A DNA stretch of 64,000 nucleotides from Metopolophium dirhodum (GCF_019925205.1 NC_083561.1:11965217-12029216); one strand, 5' to 3'. Shown: positions 13,118-25,376, counted from the stretch's first letter. The notes: generated from the letters alone by a model not told the origin. Made by a program: numbers and translations.

Positions 13118-13251
13118 TGAACAATAAACAATTTAACACAAAAATGAAACCAATAATATAATATTCCTTCTGTTTTCAAAAGTTAATTAATAGCAGTTAT
13201 ATGTATTCAATTTCCACAAATAAAATATAAAATAACATTAAAACATTATTA

Positions 13252-16200
13252 TTAACTTATAACGTATATATTATCTTGTTTTACTGTAGGAGTATCGTTT
13301 TGCATGACATGTTTGTACTTAGAATACAAAATCCTAAAAAAAGTAAATATAAATATATTTAATAGGTATGAGTAAATAAATCATTTTTGAAATGAAAAAT
13401 GACTTACACAAACACAGATAATATGGGTAGAGTCAAACCGACATACAATATAGTGAACAGACACAAATGTCCAGCTTTAGTATAATGAATGTAATAAAAT
13501 GCTAATTGATAAGCCGTAACTACACCAACAGTCAACAAGGAGTTCATACACATTTGAATGGAATTTAAACGACCTAGAAGTACATAAATATTATAATTTT
13601 CTAATAACATTGACAAATAATAGTATAATAAAAGTCTATACGCAGATACCGAGTTGTTCGATTGGTACCAATTTTGATGTTAACGAACTAATAATAGTGA
13701 CCACTGTTCCATGGCATAAATAAATTATTGTAACTAAAACAAAAAATATTATTATATTGGTATGATTATAATATGAATTATAAAATATAAATTAATATTT
13801 ACTCATAAATATTTGAAAAAATTGACCGGCAAAAATGTAGCATACAGCAGCTGCGATGTAAAAGCAGCAAACTGAAATACTAATTAGTAAATCATTTATT
13901 TTCATACAATGACTTAAAACCGAAACCGAAAACACAATTCCTGGAAACAAAAAAATAGTACCTATATAATAAATGAGCTTAAGATAAATTATGTAAAACA
14001 ATTAAAAAGTATTAATACTGAATATACATTTTTAGGTCCCCAATACCTAAACTTAACCTACCTACCTACCTTAACTATACTTAAATACTAAAAATTCATC
14101 AAAAAATAATTTGGTTTTTTTTAACAATTAATATAATTGAATAATTACCGACAAATATGGCCATCGTTTTTAAAACGGTAAAACAAACTTCTTCATCATT
14201 ATACCACATAAACGACTCTTTTATATACAACATTATTAAATCATAGTCACCTGAAATATAAAATGTCAACACAATTTCCAATGTACAAAATTTATAAAAA
14301 TAATAATTATTACTTACATCCTATTCTTGTTACCAATATTGATTGACATATTATCAATATAGCTAATACAACAGCCGAACTCTTTAATTTATCCTTAAAT
14401 AAATCGGTGAACTCCTTGAGAACATAGTTCGGTCTCTGCCACTCAATATCTCTATTACAGGAGTCAGATGTGTCCTTAACGAGTAAATTGATAACCAATA
14501 ACGCAATCAAATTTAAAAATATCGGTACCAAAAACAGAAAATCATAATCACGATATCGTATTCCTATTTTTAATAATGCAACTAATCCCGCGCCCATTAA
14601 GGAACTTATAGGATAAGTTGCAATTATTATTCCATGTTTTAAAGTCCTAGATTTAACAGTAGAATTTTCTGATACATATGACATCACGCCAATCCAGAAA
14701 ATATTTCGACCAACGTAAAGTGCAGGAATTATCCATTGAAAGATAAAATAATTATAATAATACCAATTCCAATAACTATTGCCAAAGTATAAACCGTCTG
14801 TTAAAACCTGTGCTATAACCGGTAAGAAAATCAAAGGTTTACGTCTTCTTCCATGACTGTCACTCCATGCTCCTGCAAGTACGATATAAAATCAAATTAG
14901 TAATTATTTAAATTCTGCAATGCAATTTTATAAATAATAAAGAATCAATTAAATTATATAGAACTAAATGCCAAGTGGTTTCTTAATGGTAAACATCTCA
15001 ATTTCTTGAAAACCATTAACGCTATTAGAAATATATTGTTTTACATAATTTTATTTTATTTTTTTTATTAGGGGCTTTAACTACTAAGGTCATTAGCCTG
15101 TGGTACTGTGGGGGGAGGGTACTGTAGATTTGTTTACACATGTGTGTTTGTTTTGTCAGAATTTTTGATTTGGGCAGCCGTGGTAGGTATCTGCCATGCC
15201 CGGTCGGGGTATAGCGGCTTCTCACTCCAGACAGATGTCTATCCGGAGAAAAGTGCCGCCCGTGACCGAAATTCGAACCGGCGACGGTGGCATTGCAACC
15301 GACGCTTTAGTCCACTCGGCCACTCTGTCCACCATGTTAAATAATTTTAACTTTTGAAAACCTAAATATTTGATAAAAAAAAATTCTATATTTATTATTT
15401 TAGATTCTGGGGGGAGGGATTGAAGCGTTGGGGAAAAAAAATTAAGTAAAAAACAGATATTTTTATGCAAAACAAGTTTTTGACGAAATTCATTTTTTTA
15501 TTTGTTGTAACTTAAAAACGAATAACCGTAAATACTTGAAATTTTCACCAAACATTTATAGTATCATTTTCCGTGTATAATAAATATTTTAACTCTTTTG
15601 AGCTTTAAATATCCATGAAAAGTTTAAGGTTTTTTTTATCAATAGGTAATTATCAATAAAAATGTTTTTGCTCGGTCAAAAACCGTGAAAATGTAATACA
15701 AAGTTGTATTTAAGATGTTACTAGTGTAATTTCACTATAATTTTTTGTGAGCGGCCAAAGTTAAAATTTTGACAATTTTGTCAAAATTTTGAAAATTTGC
15801 AAATTACTTAGGTAAATTGTAGAAGTTCATATAAGATGTATTTTCATACCTAACATTTTACGACATTGGATTTACATCCGTAATTGAACGATTTCCCGTC
15901 GAACGATTTTCTTATTTTGTTGTAATTCAAAAACGAATTACCATAGATGCTTACAATATTTATTTTATAATTTTATATACATGATATAATTTTCAATATA
16001 TTATTTTGACTTTTTCGAGCTATTTATAGACATTCTCAATTTTAATTTTTATATAATTATTTTTCTATATCTATCGATAAAAAAATTTTAGCTGGTTTAT
16101 AATGCCGCTTGAAACTAATATACAAGGTTTCTCATAAGTAGTTCTTATCGTAACCAAAATATCTTAAAATGTCTAAAAAAAAAATTGGACAAAATTATAC

Positions 16201-17367
16201 AATATTTTAACGAAGAATAACGATTTTAATTTATTATTTTGTTGTAATTTAAAATACATTAAAATACTTTTAAAGTATATTATTATGAACCCGATGGCAT
16301 TTTCAAATGCAATTTTTTCGGAAAATATCAATTCAAACTACTTTGTTACTAATGTTGTAGTGTCTAATACTTAACCTTCATATTTGTATACCGTATAGGA
16401 TTGAGTAATGGTAGTAGATTTTAAATAAAACATATTTTAGCTTTGAAGTAGATTTTTGAATATTTACTTAGGATAGGCTGGAGTTGATAAAGTTATATAT
16501 TTAATTTTAATTTTGTAAAGTGATTGTGTTTTGCACAAGTCGGACGTTTATCGACGGTGAGTCCTATATAGGCATTTGTTTATGCAGCTTTAGGTACGGG
16601 TTTATTGTTTAAGTGTACAGGTAGGGGTTGGTCATGGGGGAGAGTCTAAGTTGTATAGACACATTTATTTTCATTACATTTTAACGCGCCACTGGGGCAC
16701 CAGATAGATAGGGTGTTGAGTGATTTTAATGAACCTCGTTGATATAAATGTATTATTTTAATCATTGATTGATCTGGGATGTTTAATGATAATGATTAAT
16801 ATCCAAAATGCAGCAACCAGCAACAGCAGCAGTATACAGTATACACCTAACATGTTTTATCTTTCTATTCATTATATACATATTAAACTTTCATATTATT
16901 ATAATAGTGTGCATATTATACATTAATCCACAAATGCTAAAACAATCTAAAATAGTGGTTTGTTTTTGGGAATAAAAGTAATATTCAAATATTGTTATTG
17001 GAATCAACGGTGACAAACAAAAAATAAAAAAAGTATAACTCGGTGGCCAATCACGATTTTTTCTTATTCAGTATATCTGTATATCTATATGTAGTTTTCA
17101 CATACCTGCTATTAAAGCAACTGCGAAAGAAATCAAATACTGTAAGATATTAGTATTAGAATACACCAGGTGTTGACTTTCATAAACACCAACAAGGCAT
17201 TCGCCGAACGGAATTAATGGCTCGCAGGATCTTTTACTGCTCAAGTTATTTTGAAAGCTACTAGACACCGTCAGCGATGCCGTGTAAAACACCGTCGCTA
17301 TTATCAGGTAAGCCTCCTGACTGAAGCCGTGTCGTTTTAGGTCCTCTGTCGGGTTGCGAATGTACAT
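13252..17367 (-). CDS. SLC46-family transporter (proton-coupled folate transporter-like), 7 exons, 452 aa
   Basis: Exons on the minus strand: 17367-17106, 14872-14318, 14250-14149, 13940-13803, 13703-13650, 13573-13408, 13333-13252. All splice sites are GT-AG and all phases agree (452 codons plus stop), matching the family's usual length near 450. Exon 1 encodes TM1 and the Cys-containing extracellular loop. The first splice creates GAWSDSHGRRRKP, the MFS motif A between TM2 and TM3 as seen in SLC46 proteins. Exon 3 encodes LIMLYIKESFMWYNDEEVCF, typical of TM7-8 of the family. Exon 5 encodes TSKLVPIEQLG, and the last exon a short polar tail. Relatives move folates, muropeptides or other small molecules with protons at plasma or lysosomal membranes; the substrate here is unknown. 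Intron 1 (2.2 kb) holds a SINE and a degenerate repeat copy. A short dead copy of exon 2 lies at 20.5 kb. Confidence 0.9.
15054..15340 (-). mobile_element. tRNA-derived SINE with 9-bp target-site duplication
   Basis: On the minus strand the head reads GACAGAGTGGCCGAGTGG. It includes a Pol III A box (TGGCCGAGTGG, 15322-15312) and a B box (GGTTCGAAT, 15279-15271), spaced as in tRNA genes. A non-tRNA body follows, ending in an A-rich tail (plus strand TTTTATTTTTTTTATTAGG). The insertion is flanked by ATAATTTTA at 15045-15053 and again at 15341-15349. It lies in intron 1 of the SLC46-like gene, in the gene's own orientation. A functional tRNA is ruled out by the long body and lack of an acceptor stem. 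Confidence 0.82.
15398..16330 (+). repeat. Multicopy repeat family R1, strongly diverged copy F lacking its 3' end
   Basis: Starts at TTTAGATTCTGGGGGGAGGG and carries repeated GTAATTCAAAAACGAAT-like boxes (near 15505, 15920 and 16240), which mark successive internal units. The CGCTCAGAATCG / CATCCATTACAGTGACC end is missing. It lies inside intron 1 of the SLC46-like gene. The right boundary is approximate. Confidence 0.55.
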
Positions 17368-18518
17368 TTTAAAATTACTGAAACCGTTAAAATTTTCACA
17401 GTTAGTCCCAAATACTTAGCGTCACCGCGTTTACTATTTTAATACCACTCGCAGTAAATTCGTACGATGTATTATTATGCTGCAGCGGCGGCGTATAAAC
17501 AATAATTCATATTTTGACACAACAACTGATCTAAGCGCATGCCTGTAAAAACTACGCGCGTATAGTAGCGCGTATAGGTAGTATGGAAATGTCTTAGTTG
17601 CGCGTACTATAGTATTGTACTAGTTATCTACAAAGTGCGCATGTTTGTACTCGGCTTGAATTGCGTTTAGAACAATGGTAGGTACCATAGAACCGTGATT
17701 GACTCATTGTGTCAACATGATAATTGTGTAGGTTAGGCTATACGGTGTGTCCGCTTAATGTATAAGAATCGTAAACATTCAATCAAGTACCTACCTATAC
17801 GTAAACGTTAATGGCGACGTGTGTATTTGGGGACATTCGTTGTGGAAATCGATGCTGCAGACCCGTGGTTATTTCAATAATTAATATTCGCTGTAGCCTA
17901 TAAGTAATATTTGTGTATAAATGAGAATTTGAATCTCATAACTTACGATTATAAGGCAATACGTCCTAATTACGTCCTAAATACAGCAAACATTTCCGGA
18001 ATTATTAATAAAATCAAACATTACTAAATATTAAAATATATCGAAGATATTATGGTGCTCTTTCGGCAGCTTTCTTAAGTCGGTGGATAAGTAGAGAGAA
18101 AAATAACAAGGAAAGGTGGATTAATTAGGTGGAAAATTCAAGTAAAGATTATATTTATGATATTTATAATGGAAAATTAAGAGTACAGAAGTCGCTGAAA
18201 CCACCAGATAACATGTACTAAGAAACGAAAAGCCAAGAGGAATGTCTGCGGTCAAGTGGTGTGAGTCACCTACATACTTGATAATCTACATTAAGTTAGC
18301 GGTTGATGTTTACATAATATAGTACCTATATATATTATATATATTTATAAGTCATGCACTCACAAGTGCCAGTTGACACCATTAAAATAATTCTAGTAAT
18401 CAGTGATTCATTCGTTTTATATTTTGTTACCGGGCTTGTACGCCTAAGGTTTGAATTTTAAATGTTGAAGTGATAAGATTTATTTGTAATTAAGGCAACC
18501 GGTACCCTTGCCATTTTG
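17368..18518. other. Upstream region of the SLC46-like gene; no gene seen
   Basis: Contains a short CpG-bearing stretch (17420-17600, with several GCGCG words) next to the start codon, which may mark the promoter. No TATA box or initiator could be assigned. The rest is unremarkable. Confidence 0.45.
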
Positions 18519-18857
18519 TCCTCAAAAGTATACTCTGCGGGAATAACGATACCGCCTTGTAGAATCAACCAAATTTCATAATTTTTTTTTTAATTGCTTG
18601 AGGGAAATATTTTACAGCCTGCATCGATCTCTGTTTTTCAATATTTTATTCTCAAACTTTATAATATGTCTAAAAAAATACAAGATAAAAAGCACTTTTT
18701 TACATTTTTTTTAATACAATTATTTGAAATAAAATACAAAATCAGAGATCGATGCGGGCTGTAGGAAGTTTTCTTCTTTCAGATAAAAAAATAGTCATCA
18801 AAATTCGACAAATCTACAAAGTTTGAGAGTTATTCCTGTAGTCATTTTTTTGGATAT
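18519..18857. repeat. Foldback element with about 110-bp imperfect inverted arms
   Basis: The inner ends are nearly exact: ACAGCCTGCATCGATCTCTG (18614-18633) faces its complement at 18743-18763. Outward the arms still match in blocks, for example GGGAATAAC near 18539 against GTTATTCCTG near 18830 and TTGTAGAATC against GATTTGT-like sequence. The loop is about 110 bp. No open frame is present. A poly-C run (about 18871-18890) abuts the right end. No target duplication was seen. Confidence 0.65.
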
Positions 18858-20484
18858 AATACGCCCTATCAACCCCCCCCCCCCTCCCCCAAATAGGTAT
18901 AAGGTAGTAGATTAGTTGATTAGTAGATTAGTCTTATAATTGAAGTGGCAACTAAAATATTAATTTTAATTTTCAAATTTTATAGAATTGTGGGACACTT
19001 AAGTGTAAAACTGAAAATTAAAAACGCGAATTGTGACAACAAAATCTAAAAAAAACATATTCTGTATAAAATATTATGGTTGGTAGATTGGTAGCACATC
19101 TACAGGCATAATAATTTATGAAAGGCACAACATTAGAAACCACTGCATATTGAAATATGGCTGTGTCAATGTCAATGACCCAAGACCTTGGATGTTTTTT
19201 ACAAAATATTTGCTTTGTAAATCATCAATTTTTCTAGTTGCCAATCGATTACAAGCATATAGCAGCCAAGTACATATATTATTAGTACCTACCTAATAAC
19301 ATTTTAGGATTACGATTTTTAAAAGCAGCAAGTTACAAGTTATAAATTGTAGTCTATAAATCGTGTATTATAATATCGTTTCAGAACAAAAGAAATGTAC
19401 TCAAGAATGACTAATACTTACAGAAAACAATGATCGTAGTCACATCGTAGGGATCGTACACATATTATATTCCATCAGTATAATATATTTTCTTTTTAAA
19501 ATTATAACGGATTTGTGTGGCAAACACTTCTGAAATATTACTTAAAAGTTTTAACGCAGTACACAGAAAACTATAGATAATAGATAGTGGCGTGATTGCA
19601 CAGAGATACAATACTATCGTGGCAGACTCAATTATTTTGGTATAATATGACATTGTATACTATTATGTTGGTGTAGTGGTAAGGCAATGTGTACTATTTG
19701 TCGGTTGCGCGCCAAGCGGACTATAAGAGTATAAACAATATACTTAATACTTATTAATGGTGCCCACTCGAGTTCATAACTTATACCTACATACTAAATT
19801 ATAATAAATTATACTAAATTAATACTAAATATAATTTCAATAAATATAGAGGTATCAATGGCAAGCTTTAAGTCCATTTTTTCTCCTCAAAATCCATAAA
19901 TCGTATTCTTATTTTTTCATAACTGGCTGTATTAGTTGTGTAGTTAGACCCCGTTTTTAACTGCCTATTAGGTTGTTATTTCTGGGCTTTGTAAACGGAC
20001 TTGATCGGAGTGATATTAATAATAAAGAAGGTCTAAGGCCAGACATATTATATATTTCGTTGTGTACTTGACGTGTTCATTCCATCTGGTCAGCTGTTAC
20101 ATTTGTGACCATTGTAATTCGGTTGTCACTAGTCCGTCACTTTATCGGGTGATACAGAGTTGTTTCTACCTGTTACTTTGTGACCTATTTGTGTAATTTA
20201 AATTGCATCTTCATTTTTTTTTTTTTTGGTAGGGCTACTTCAATTTACTACTAGTTTCTAAACTGCAGTAAAATTGAAATTTAGATTTCATAATTATTAC
20301 ACATTATTTTTTACTAGTAGGTACCTATCTCAAGTAGTAGTAATTTATTATACTTGATATTTTTCCCTATATGACCGTTATCTCACTATAAGTATCTGAT
20401 AAGCAAGTGGTGGTCCAATCGGTATTTTCTTCAAATTTCGATAGTTAGTTACAATATGCAATAGTTACTATATGCAATAATCGA
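18858..20484. other. Intergenic; no gene seen
   Basis: AT-rich, with a poly-C/T tract at 18870-18890. A 62-residue minus-strand open frame at 19465-19653 is hydrophobic in part, but no start context or splice partners support it. A slightly GC-richer block at 19980-20200 is not recognised. Confidence 0.4.
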
Positions 20485-20562
20485 TAAGAAAATCAAAGGT
20501 TTGCCATTTTCCACAAACATCTCCTTCCATGACTGTCATTCACTCCATGCACCTTGCCACCT
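20485..20562 (-). pseudogene. Fragment of a second SLC46-like gene (start of exon 2)
   Basis: Minus strand carries GCATGGAGTGA, CAGTCATGGAAG and AAACCTTTGATTTTCTTA in the order found at the start of exon 2 of the SLC46-like gene (14872-14825). Insertions of 4 bp and about 17 bp destroy the frame. Similarity fades on both sides, so only about 80 bp remain. It is read as the relic of a tandem copy; it cannot be functional. Confidence 0.7.
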
Positions 20563-20628
20563 TAAAATAAATTATATAATTGTATTCATTGTTAGGTATT
20601 TGTTAATTATTTAAATGTTTTACATTAT

Positions 20629-20930
20629 TTAAGTTCAAACTACCCAACCACACCAACCCCATAATAGCCAATCAAGGCGAAGCAAACCCACCTAATAATC
20701 CTACCAGTCGGTTAAAAAGACGTTGGTGCAGGGATTTACTAAGCCCCTGACCTCAATGACGCATGAGAGTTCTATCACTGGACAGTCTCCCTCCTCATAC
20801 TAAATCATCTTGTAAATATTTTCCGTAATTATTGTCCTAGTTGCTTATTGTACATATGTTACAGATTGTAAATTTTCTATTTTAAGTGAAATAAAAATTA
20901 TATTTAAATTAATTAAATTTAAATATTTGA
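20629..20930 (+). mobile_element. Possible 3' end of a non-LTR retrotransposon (LINE)
   Basis: An open stretch ends NNPTSRLKRRWCRDLLSP and a stop at about 20750. This resembles the basic C-terminus of LINE reverse transcriptase proteins. A 3' UTR-like stretch follows with AATAAAAATTATATTTAAAT near 20890. The block has higher GC content than its surroundings. No catalytic motif is present, so the assignment rests on style only. Confidence 0.4.
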
Positions 20931-21550
20931 AGAAACCCATTTTTACCGTTTTTTAATTTTTAGGTTTTTTCTTGAATGAAATCATACTTTTTAAGTATAA
21001 AATCTGTAACAGAACAAGTTTCTGATAATTTTAATAGGTACATAAAATCTATTTCGGAACGATAATTAGGATACCTATCATTTTATGTATTAGTCCTAAG
21101 TTGTAAGTATTAAAGCTTAGAAGAGTAGGATACCCATTTCATAATATATTAATAGGTATAATATTACACTTACATAATATTATTAATCGTAAATTAGTTT
21201 TTATACGTCATATTATGTACCTACTTTTAAAGTATTTAGAACCAAATAACCATAATATGTATATAATTATACCATTGATTTTATTATATAATATATTATT
21301 GTCTATTATAAAATCAACCTTACGTAACAATACTTAAAATCCTCTTAAGTATAGGTAATATTATACTGGCGATAAATGATAATTATGAAGAATATATTCA
21401 AGATTTAAATTTTAATATACCTATACTTCAAATAGTTTTCTTTAGTTTTTTTTTTGTGGTAGGTAAGATATAAGTTTATATTGATCTACTGAATGTTGCG
21501 TTTTCATTTTTAAGTAGGTTAACCTGAAAACGTATATTTGTTTAATATTA
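20931..21550. other. Intergenic; no gene seen
   Basis: Very AT-rich, with several ATAATATATT-like words. No coding or repeat structure was recognised before the repeat copy that begins at 21551. Confidence 0.4.
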
Positions 21551-23050
21551 TTTTTTAGATTCTGAGTGAAACGATGAATGTATTGATTTTACAATGATGT
21601 GTGTTTTTTTTTTTTATTTTTTTTTTTTTTTATTTTTTTTTTATTTTTTTTTTTATTTTTTTATTTTTGTGTCTGTGTACACGATAAGTAGTCGAAATAA
21701 TGCTTCGATTTTCGACTTCAGTATCTTGTTCGATGGGAAAGTGAATATCGTTGGTGCATTGGGGAGGTCAAAATTTTAATTTCCCAGTAGTTTTCAAAAG
21801 CGATGTGAAAAACAAAAGAAAAATTAAGGAAAAACGGGAATTTTTACGCAAAATCGATTTTTAACAAAATCGATTTTGGTTATTGGTGTAACTCTAAAAC
21901 AAATGACCGTAGATGCATGAAATTTTCACTGGTTGTTTATATTTGCATTTTCTATACACAATACAATTTTGAAAATAATTTGACTTTTTTTGAACTGTTT
22001 ACGGACATTGTCAGTTTTCAGTTTTTTTAAATTTTTTTTCTATAAATATCAATAAAATTTTATTTGTTGGGTAAAAAAGCTTGAAAATTTAATAGAAGGC
22101 TCCTAGGTTATTGTTTCAAAGGCAGATGAAAAAAATTAAAAATCCTTAGTCACAGTTTTTTTTTATACACGTTTAAAGTTCAAATCTTGAAAAAATACGG
22201 AAAAATCACGAAAATTTGCAAATTATTTTGAGTTAGAAATTCATAAAAAATTTTCTTTTTAAATCTAAGATTTTAAAATCTAATACAAGATTCCTCATAA
22301 GTTTGTCTAACTTTATCAAAAAAAAAATTTCTACAAGAAAGTCAAATTAAATTTTTATGAGCGTTTTAAATTCATATTTTTACAACATTAGATATTCACT
22401 CGATTTCTCATGTACCGATTTCCTTATTTTCTTGTAATTCAAAAACGAATAACTGTAGATACATGAAAATTTCACTGAATGTTTATATTAGCATTTCCTA
22501 TACACCATACAATTTTGAAAATATTTTGACACTTTTTGAGCTGTTTACGGGCATTTTCAGTTTTCAATTTTTTTAGTTTTTTTTTCTATAAATATCAATA
22601 AAGTTTTATCTGTTGGGCCAAAAAGTGTAAAAATTTAATACAAGACTCCTGATATATTTTTACAATAGCAGTTGAAAAATATTGAAAATACATAGGCACA
22701 GTTTTTTTTTATAAGCATTTAAAGATCAAATTTGGACAGAATTTATCAAATTTATAATTTAATAATTATTTTGTAGTTAAAAATTTATAAAATGTTCAAC
22801 TTTTATAGCTAAGGATTGAAAATTGAAAACAAGGCTCCACGTAAATAGGTTATTTATAAATTACTTTATTCACAATAATATCATCAAATATACTTGGTAA
22901 TATCATAGGCTGACTGACCGTTTTCGCTCAGAATCGTTTTTCTTATACAATGATATTATATCATTGAATTCAAATTTAACACCATCCATTACAGTGACCC
23001 ACTTGTAACCTACTGTACAGCAGAGCGACATCCACTTATCCACCTTTTTT
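21551..23050 (+). repeat. Multicopy repeat family R1, copy C (full, two-unit form)
   Basis: Best-preserved plus-strand copy, from TTTTTTAGATTCTGAGTGAA to the end CACTTATCCACCTTTTTT. A long T-rich tract follows the start (21606-21665). Unit 1 (about 21885-22200) and unit 2 (about 22430-22750) share box order: a GTAAyTCwAAAACrAAT-like box, TTTTGArCTGTTTACGG, ATAAATATCAATAAA, and TTTTTTTATA with a CATTTAAAG-like box. The 3' part has the CATAGGCTGACTGACCG box, the GCTCAGAATCG box, the palindrome CAATGATATTATATCATTG, and CATCCATTACAGTGACCCAC. Confidence 0.82.
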
Positions 23051-24031
23051 AATATGGTATCTAGATATAGCGTACGAGTGTATTACTCATAAATGCACTA
23101 AATACATTATGAATATAATGCATAATATGTTTTGATAATCAGCAACAATTTGGATCAAAATTATCTCTAACAACCAAATTATGATAAAAAAATTAAGTTT
23201 AAATTTTTAAATAAATCTATATTCAAACAAGGTTCATTTCTTCAGACCGCAAACTTGATTCAAAAATCGGCACCGCTGTTTATCTTTAGTACCTACCTTA
23301 TATTCTTATAAATAGAGGATATATTTATATTATATTAATTCATATTATATTTATTAGATATTATTAGATATTTTAAATTTGATAAGAAATATTCACGATT
23401 TAAATCATTCTAGTTAAATTAAATCCAATTTTATTTTACATAGGTATTTTACATATTTTTAACTTTTTTAACTTATTATTATTAATATGTATATTTGTAA
23501 TTTATTAGAAGATGTTTTTGTTCATAACTCATATTTTTGTTTTTAGCTTATTTTCACATATTATACAGTATACATACTCCGAATTTTAGCTATACTGATT
23601 TGTCTAGCAACTCCCTATAGTGTACATATACTATATTATACGATCTACAATTTTATTAATAAAAATAAGATAAGTTTAAGAAAATACATTAATAAAAACA
23701 TAATATTGAAGTTTGTATCTCCACAGAACACTCCTTAAGTATTACAAAAAATATCAAGGTTTAAAAATATGGTCTTAAGACTTTAAATAGGTACCTATAT
23801 TTTAAAAATCCAAGAATCAGATTTTGAATAATTGTATTATTTAAAAGAAAATAGTTACTATGGTTGGTGAATCTCCCTGCAGTATTTTTAACATTTTTTT
23901 GTTGCTATAATTATGTACAATGTAGAACTGTAGAAGTATAGAAGATGTTAGATAGGTACATAGTATAATTACGATATTTATGATTATAATTTAAATATTA
24001 TACCCTATATCTACTAATAATTTATGTATAG
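23051..24031. other. Intergenic; no gene seen
   Basis: AT-rich sequence between repeat copy C and the MFSD12-like pseudogene. No open frame or repeat was recognised. Earlier exons of the pseudogene could not be found here. Confidence 0.4.
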
Positions 24032-24510
24032 GTCAAACTGTTGATGCAATAGCAATACCATTTGTGGGAATCATGGTTGACAAATTCGGAAAAATAGAAA
24101 AATGTTGTGATTTTAGGTAAATACGTCTTTAGGTACTTACTTACCTAATATAAAATATAAATATATTTCTGTTAATCGTTTTTATAATGCAATATGATAA
24201 TTTATTACACAAGTAAAAACTAATTGAACATTCACATACTTTCCAGGCACAGTAATGGAAACCATACATTTTCCGTTAATATATTATGTTTGGAATCTGT
24301 CCATAGTCGTAGTTATCTTGACTTATATTTGCTCGAATAATATTCCAAATGACATGCCGGGTTATTGTTCAAATTCCCCGCTTGTCGTTGATACCAGAGC
24401 TAACTGATTTGTGTTTAGAGAGAAGCAAATATACAGACCGTTTTTAAGGAGTTCAATATAGGCAACTTGCTATGTCTGTATGCGGGTCGTTAAAATTTGT
24501 GCGTAATGCA
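24032..24510 (+). pseudogene. MFSD12-like major facilitator pseudogene (two exon remnants)
   Basis: Exon a (24032-24116), between TATAG and GTAAAT splice-like ends, encodes GQTVDAIAIPFVGIMVDKFG, the glycoside-pentoside-hexuronide/MFSD12-type TM2-loop signature. Exon b (from 24247, after TTCCAG) encodes TVMETIHFPLIYYVW, then shifts frame. It continues as VQIPRLSLIPELTDL, again as in MFSD12 proteins. The two exons do not join in phase (one base off), and there are at least one further frameshift and several stops. Earlier and later exons are missing. The gene family is secure; it is dead as read. Confidence 0.75.
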
Positions 24511-25370
24511 TTGTAAGTTTAAGTGACTATGTATAAATAAATACAAAGCACATGCATCTGCAATCTAAATATCAATAACGCATAACACAAATATTAATTA
24601 TTTTGTTTTTTTTTTTGGCCAAAGGTTTAAAAATGCCAAAGGTATAAGCTAGACAAAACTGCACAAATTTGAAAAGTCCGATTTTAATTCTGAAAAAAAT
24701 TTCTTATGAATTTGATTTGTCTAATAAGTGTTTGATCGAGAGTTTTTTTTTAAGAACAAAATCTAAACTATTATAAATGTTAAATACAAGAAACTGTTTT
24801 TAATTTTAAACATCCCGACTTTTAATAACTGAAACAAAAAATGCCCCGATCGATTACTAGTAGAATAAACAACAATTTCAGAGCCGTTTTCAGAAATAAA
24901 ATCCAACCACCCAAAGCCATACATATTACATGGTTGTTTCGTTTTTTGGTCTCCATTACTATATTTTTAAATTGGTGTCCAGAATTTACAAAATAATTAG
25001 GATCACACAGTGATTTAGATAGGCAAATCAGGTTAGTACACCATGGCAGAGTGTTGATTTTCCGGTACTTCATTATAATATATTGTATAATATAATTGAA
25101 AAAAACCTCAATGATATTATCTAATAATTAATTTAAAATAAACTAGAAATATGGTTAGAATAAATAGTTTAGAATAGTAACATTAGTTTGAAAGGTAAAT
25201 TAGATGTCAGTGGCCCCTATTTCCATATCAACAGTAATCACACGATACAGACGTCTTGATGTTTACCAAATGAAAAATATAATATAATATGAGTGGTATA
25301 TTTCATACGAAAAAACATAGTTTTAACACAATCAATAATATGCATTATAAGATTAATACTATGATTTAAA
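24511..25370. other. Intergenic; no assigned gene
   Basis: Holds an 83-residue minus-strand open frame (24822-25073, starting MKYRKINTLPWCTNLICLSK) with a hydrophobic C-terminal half. No family was recognised, and no splice partners or poly(A) site connect to it. It could be a relic of another membrane protein. Confidence 0.3.
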
Positions 25371-25376
25371 TTTATT
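25371..25376 (-). terminator. Poly(A) signal AATAAA of the eIF2B-alpha gene
   Basis: Minus-strand AATAAA 73 nt past the stop codon of the eIF2B-alpha reading frame, in a T-rich (plus strand) setting. The distance is normal for a short 3' UTR. Confidence 0.55.

Noticed and set aside
15271..15335. tRNA gene on the minus strand
   Set aside because: A and B boxes are present, but there is no acceptor-stem pairing and the sequence continues into a SINE body with an A-rich tail.
15222..15470. 82- and 78-residue open frames across the SINE
   Set aside because: They cover the tRNA-like head with its Pol III boxes and extend beyond the target duplication; not a gene.
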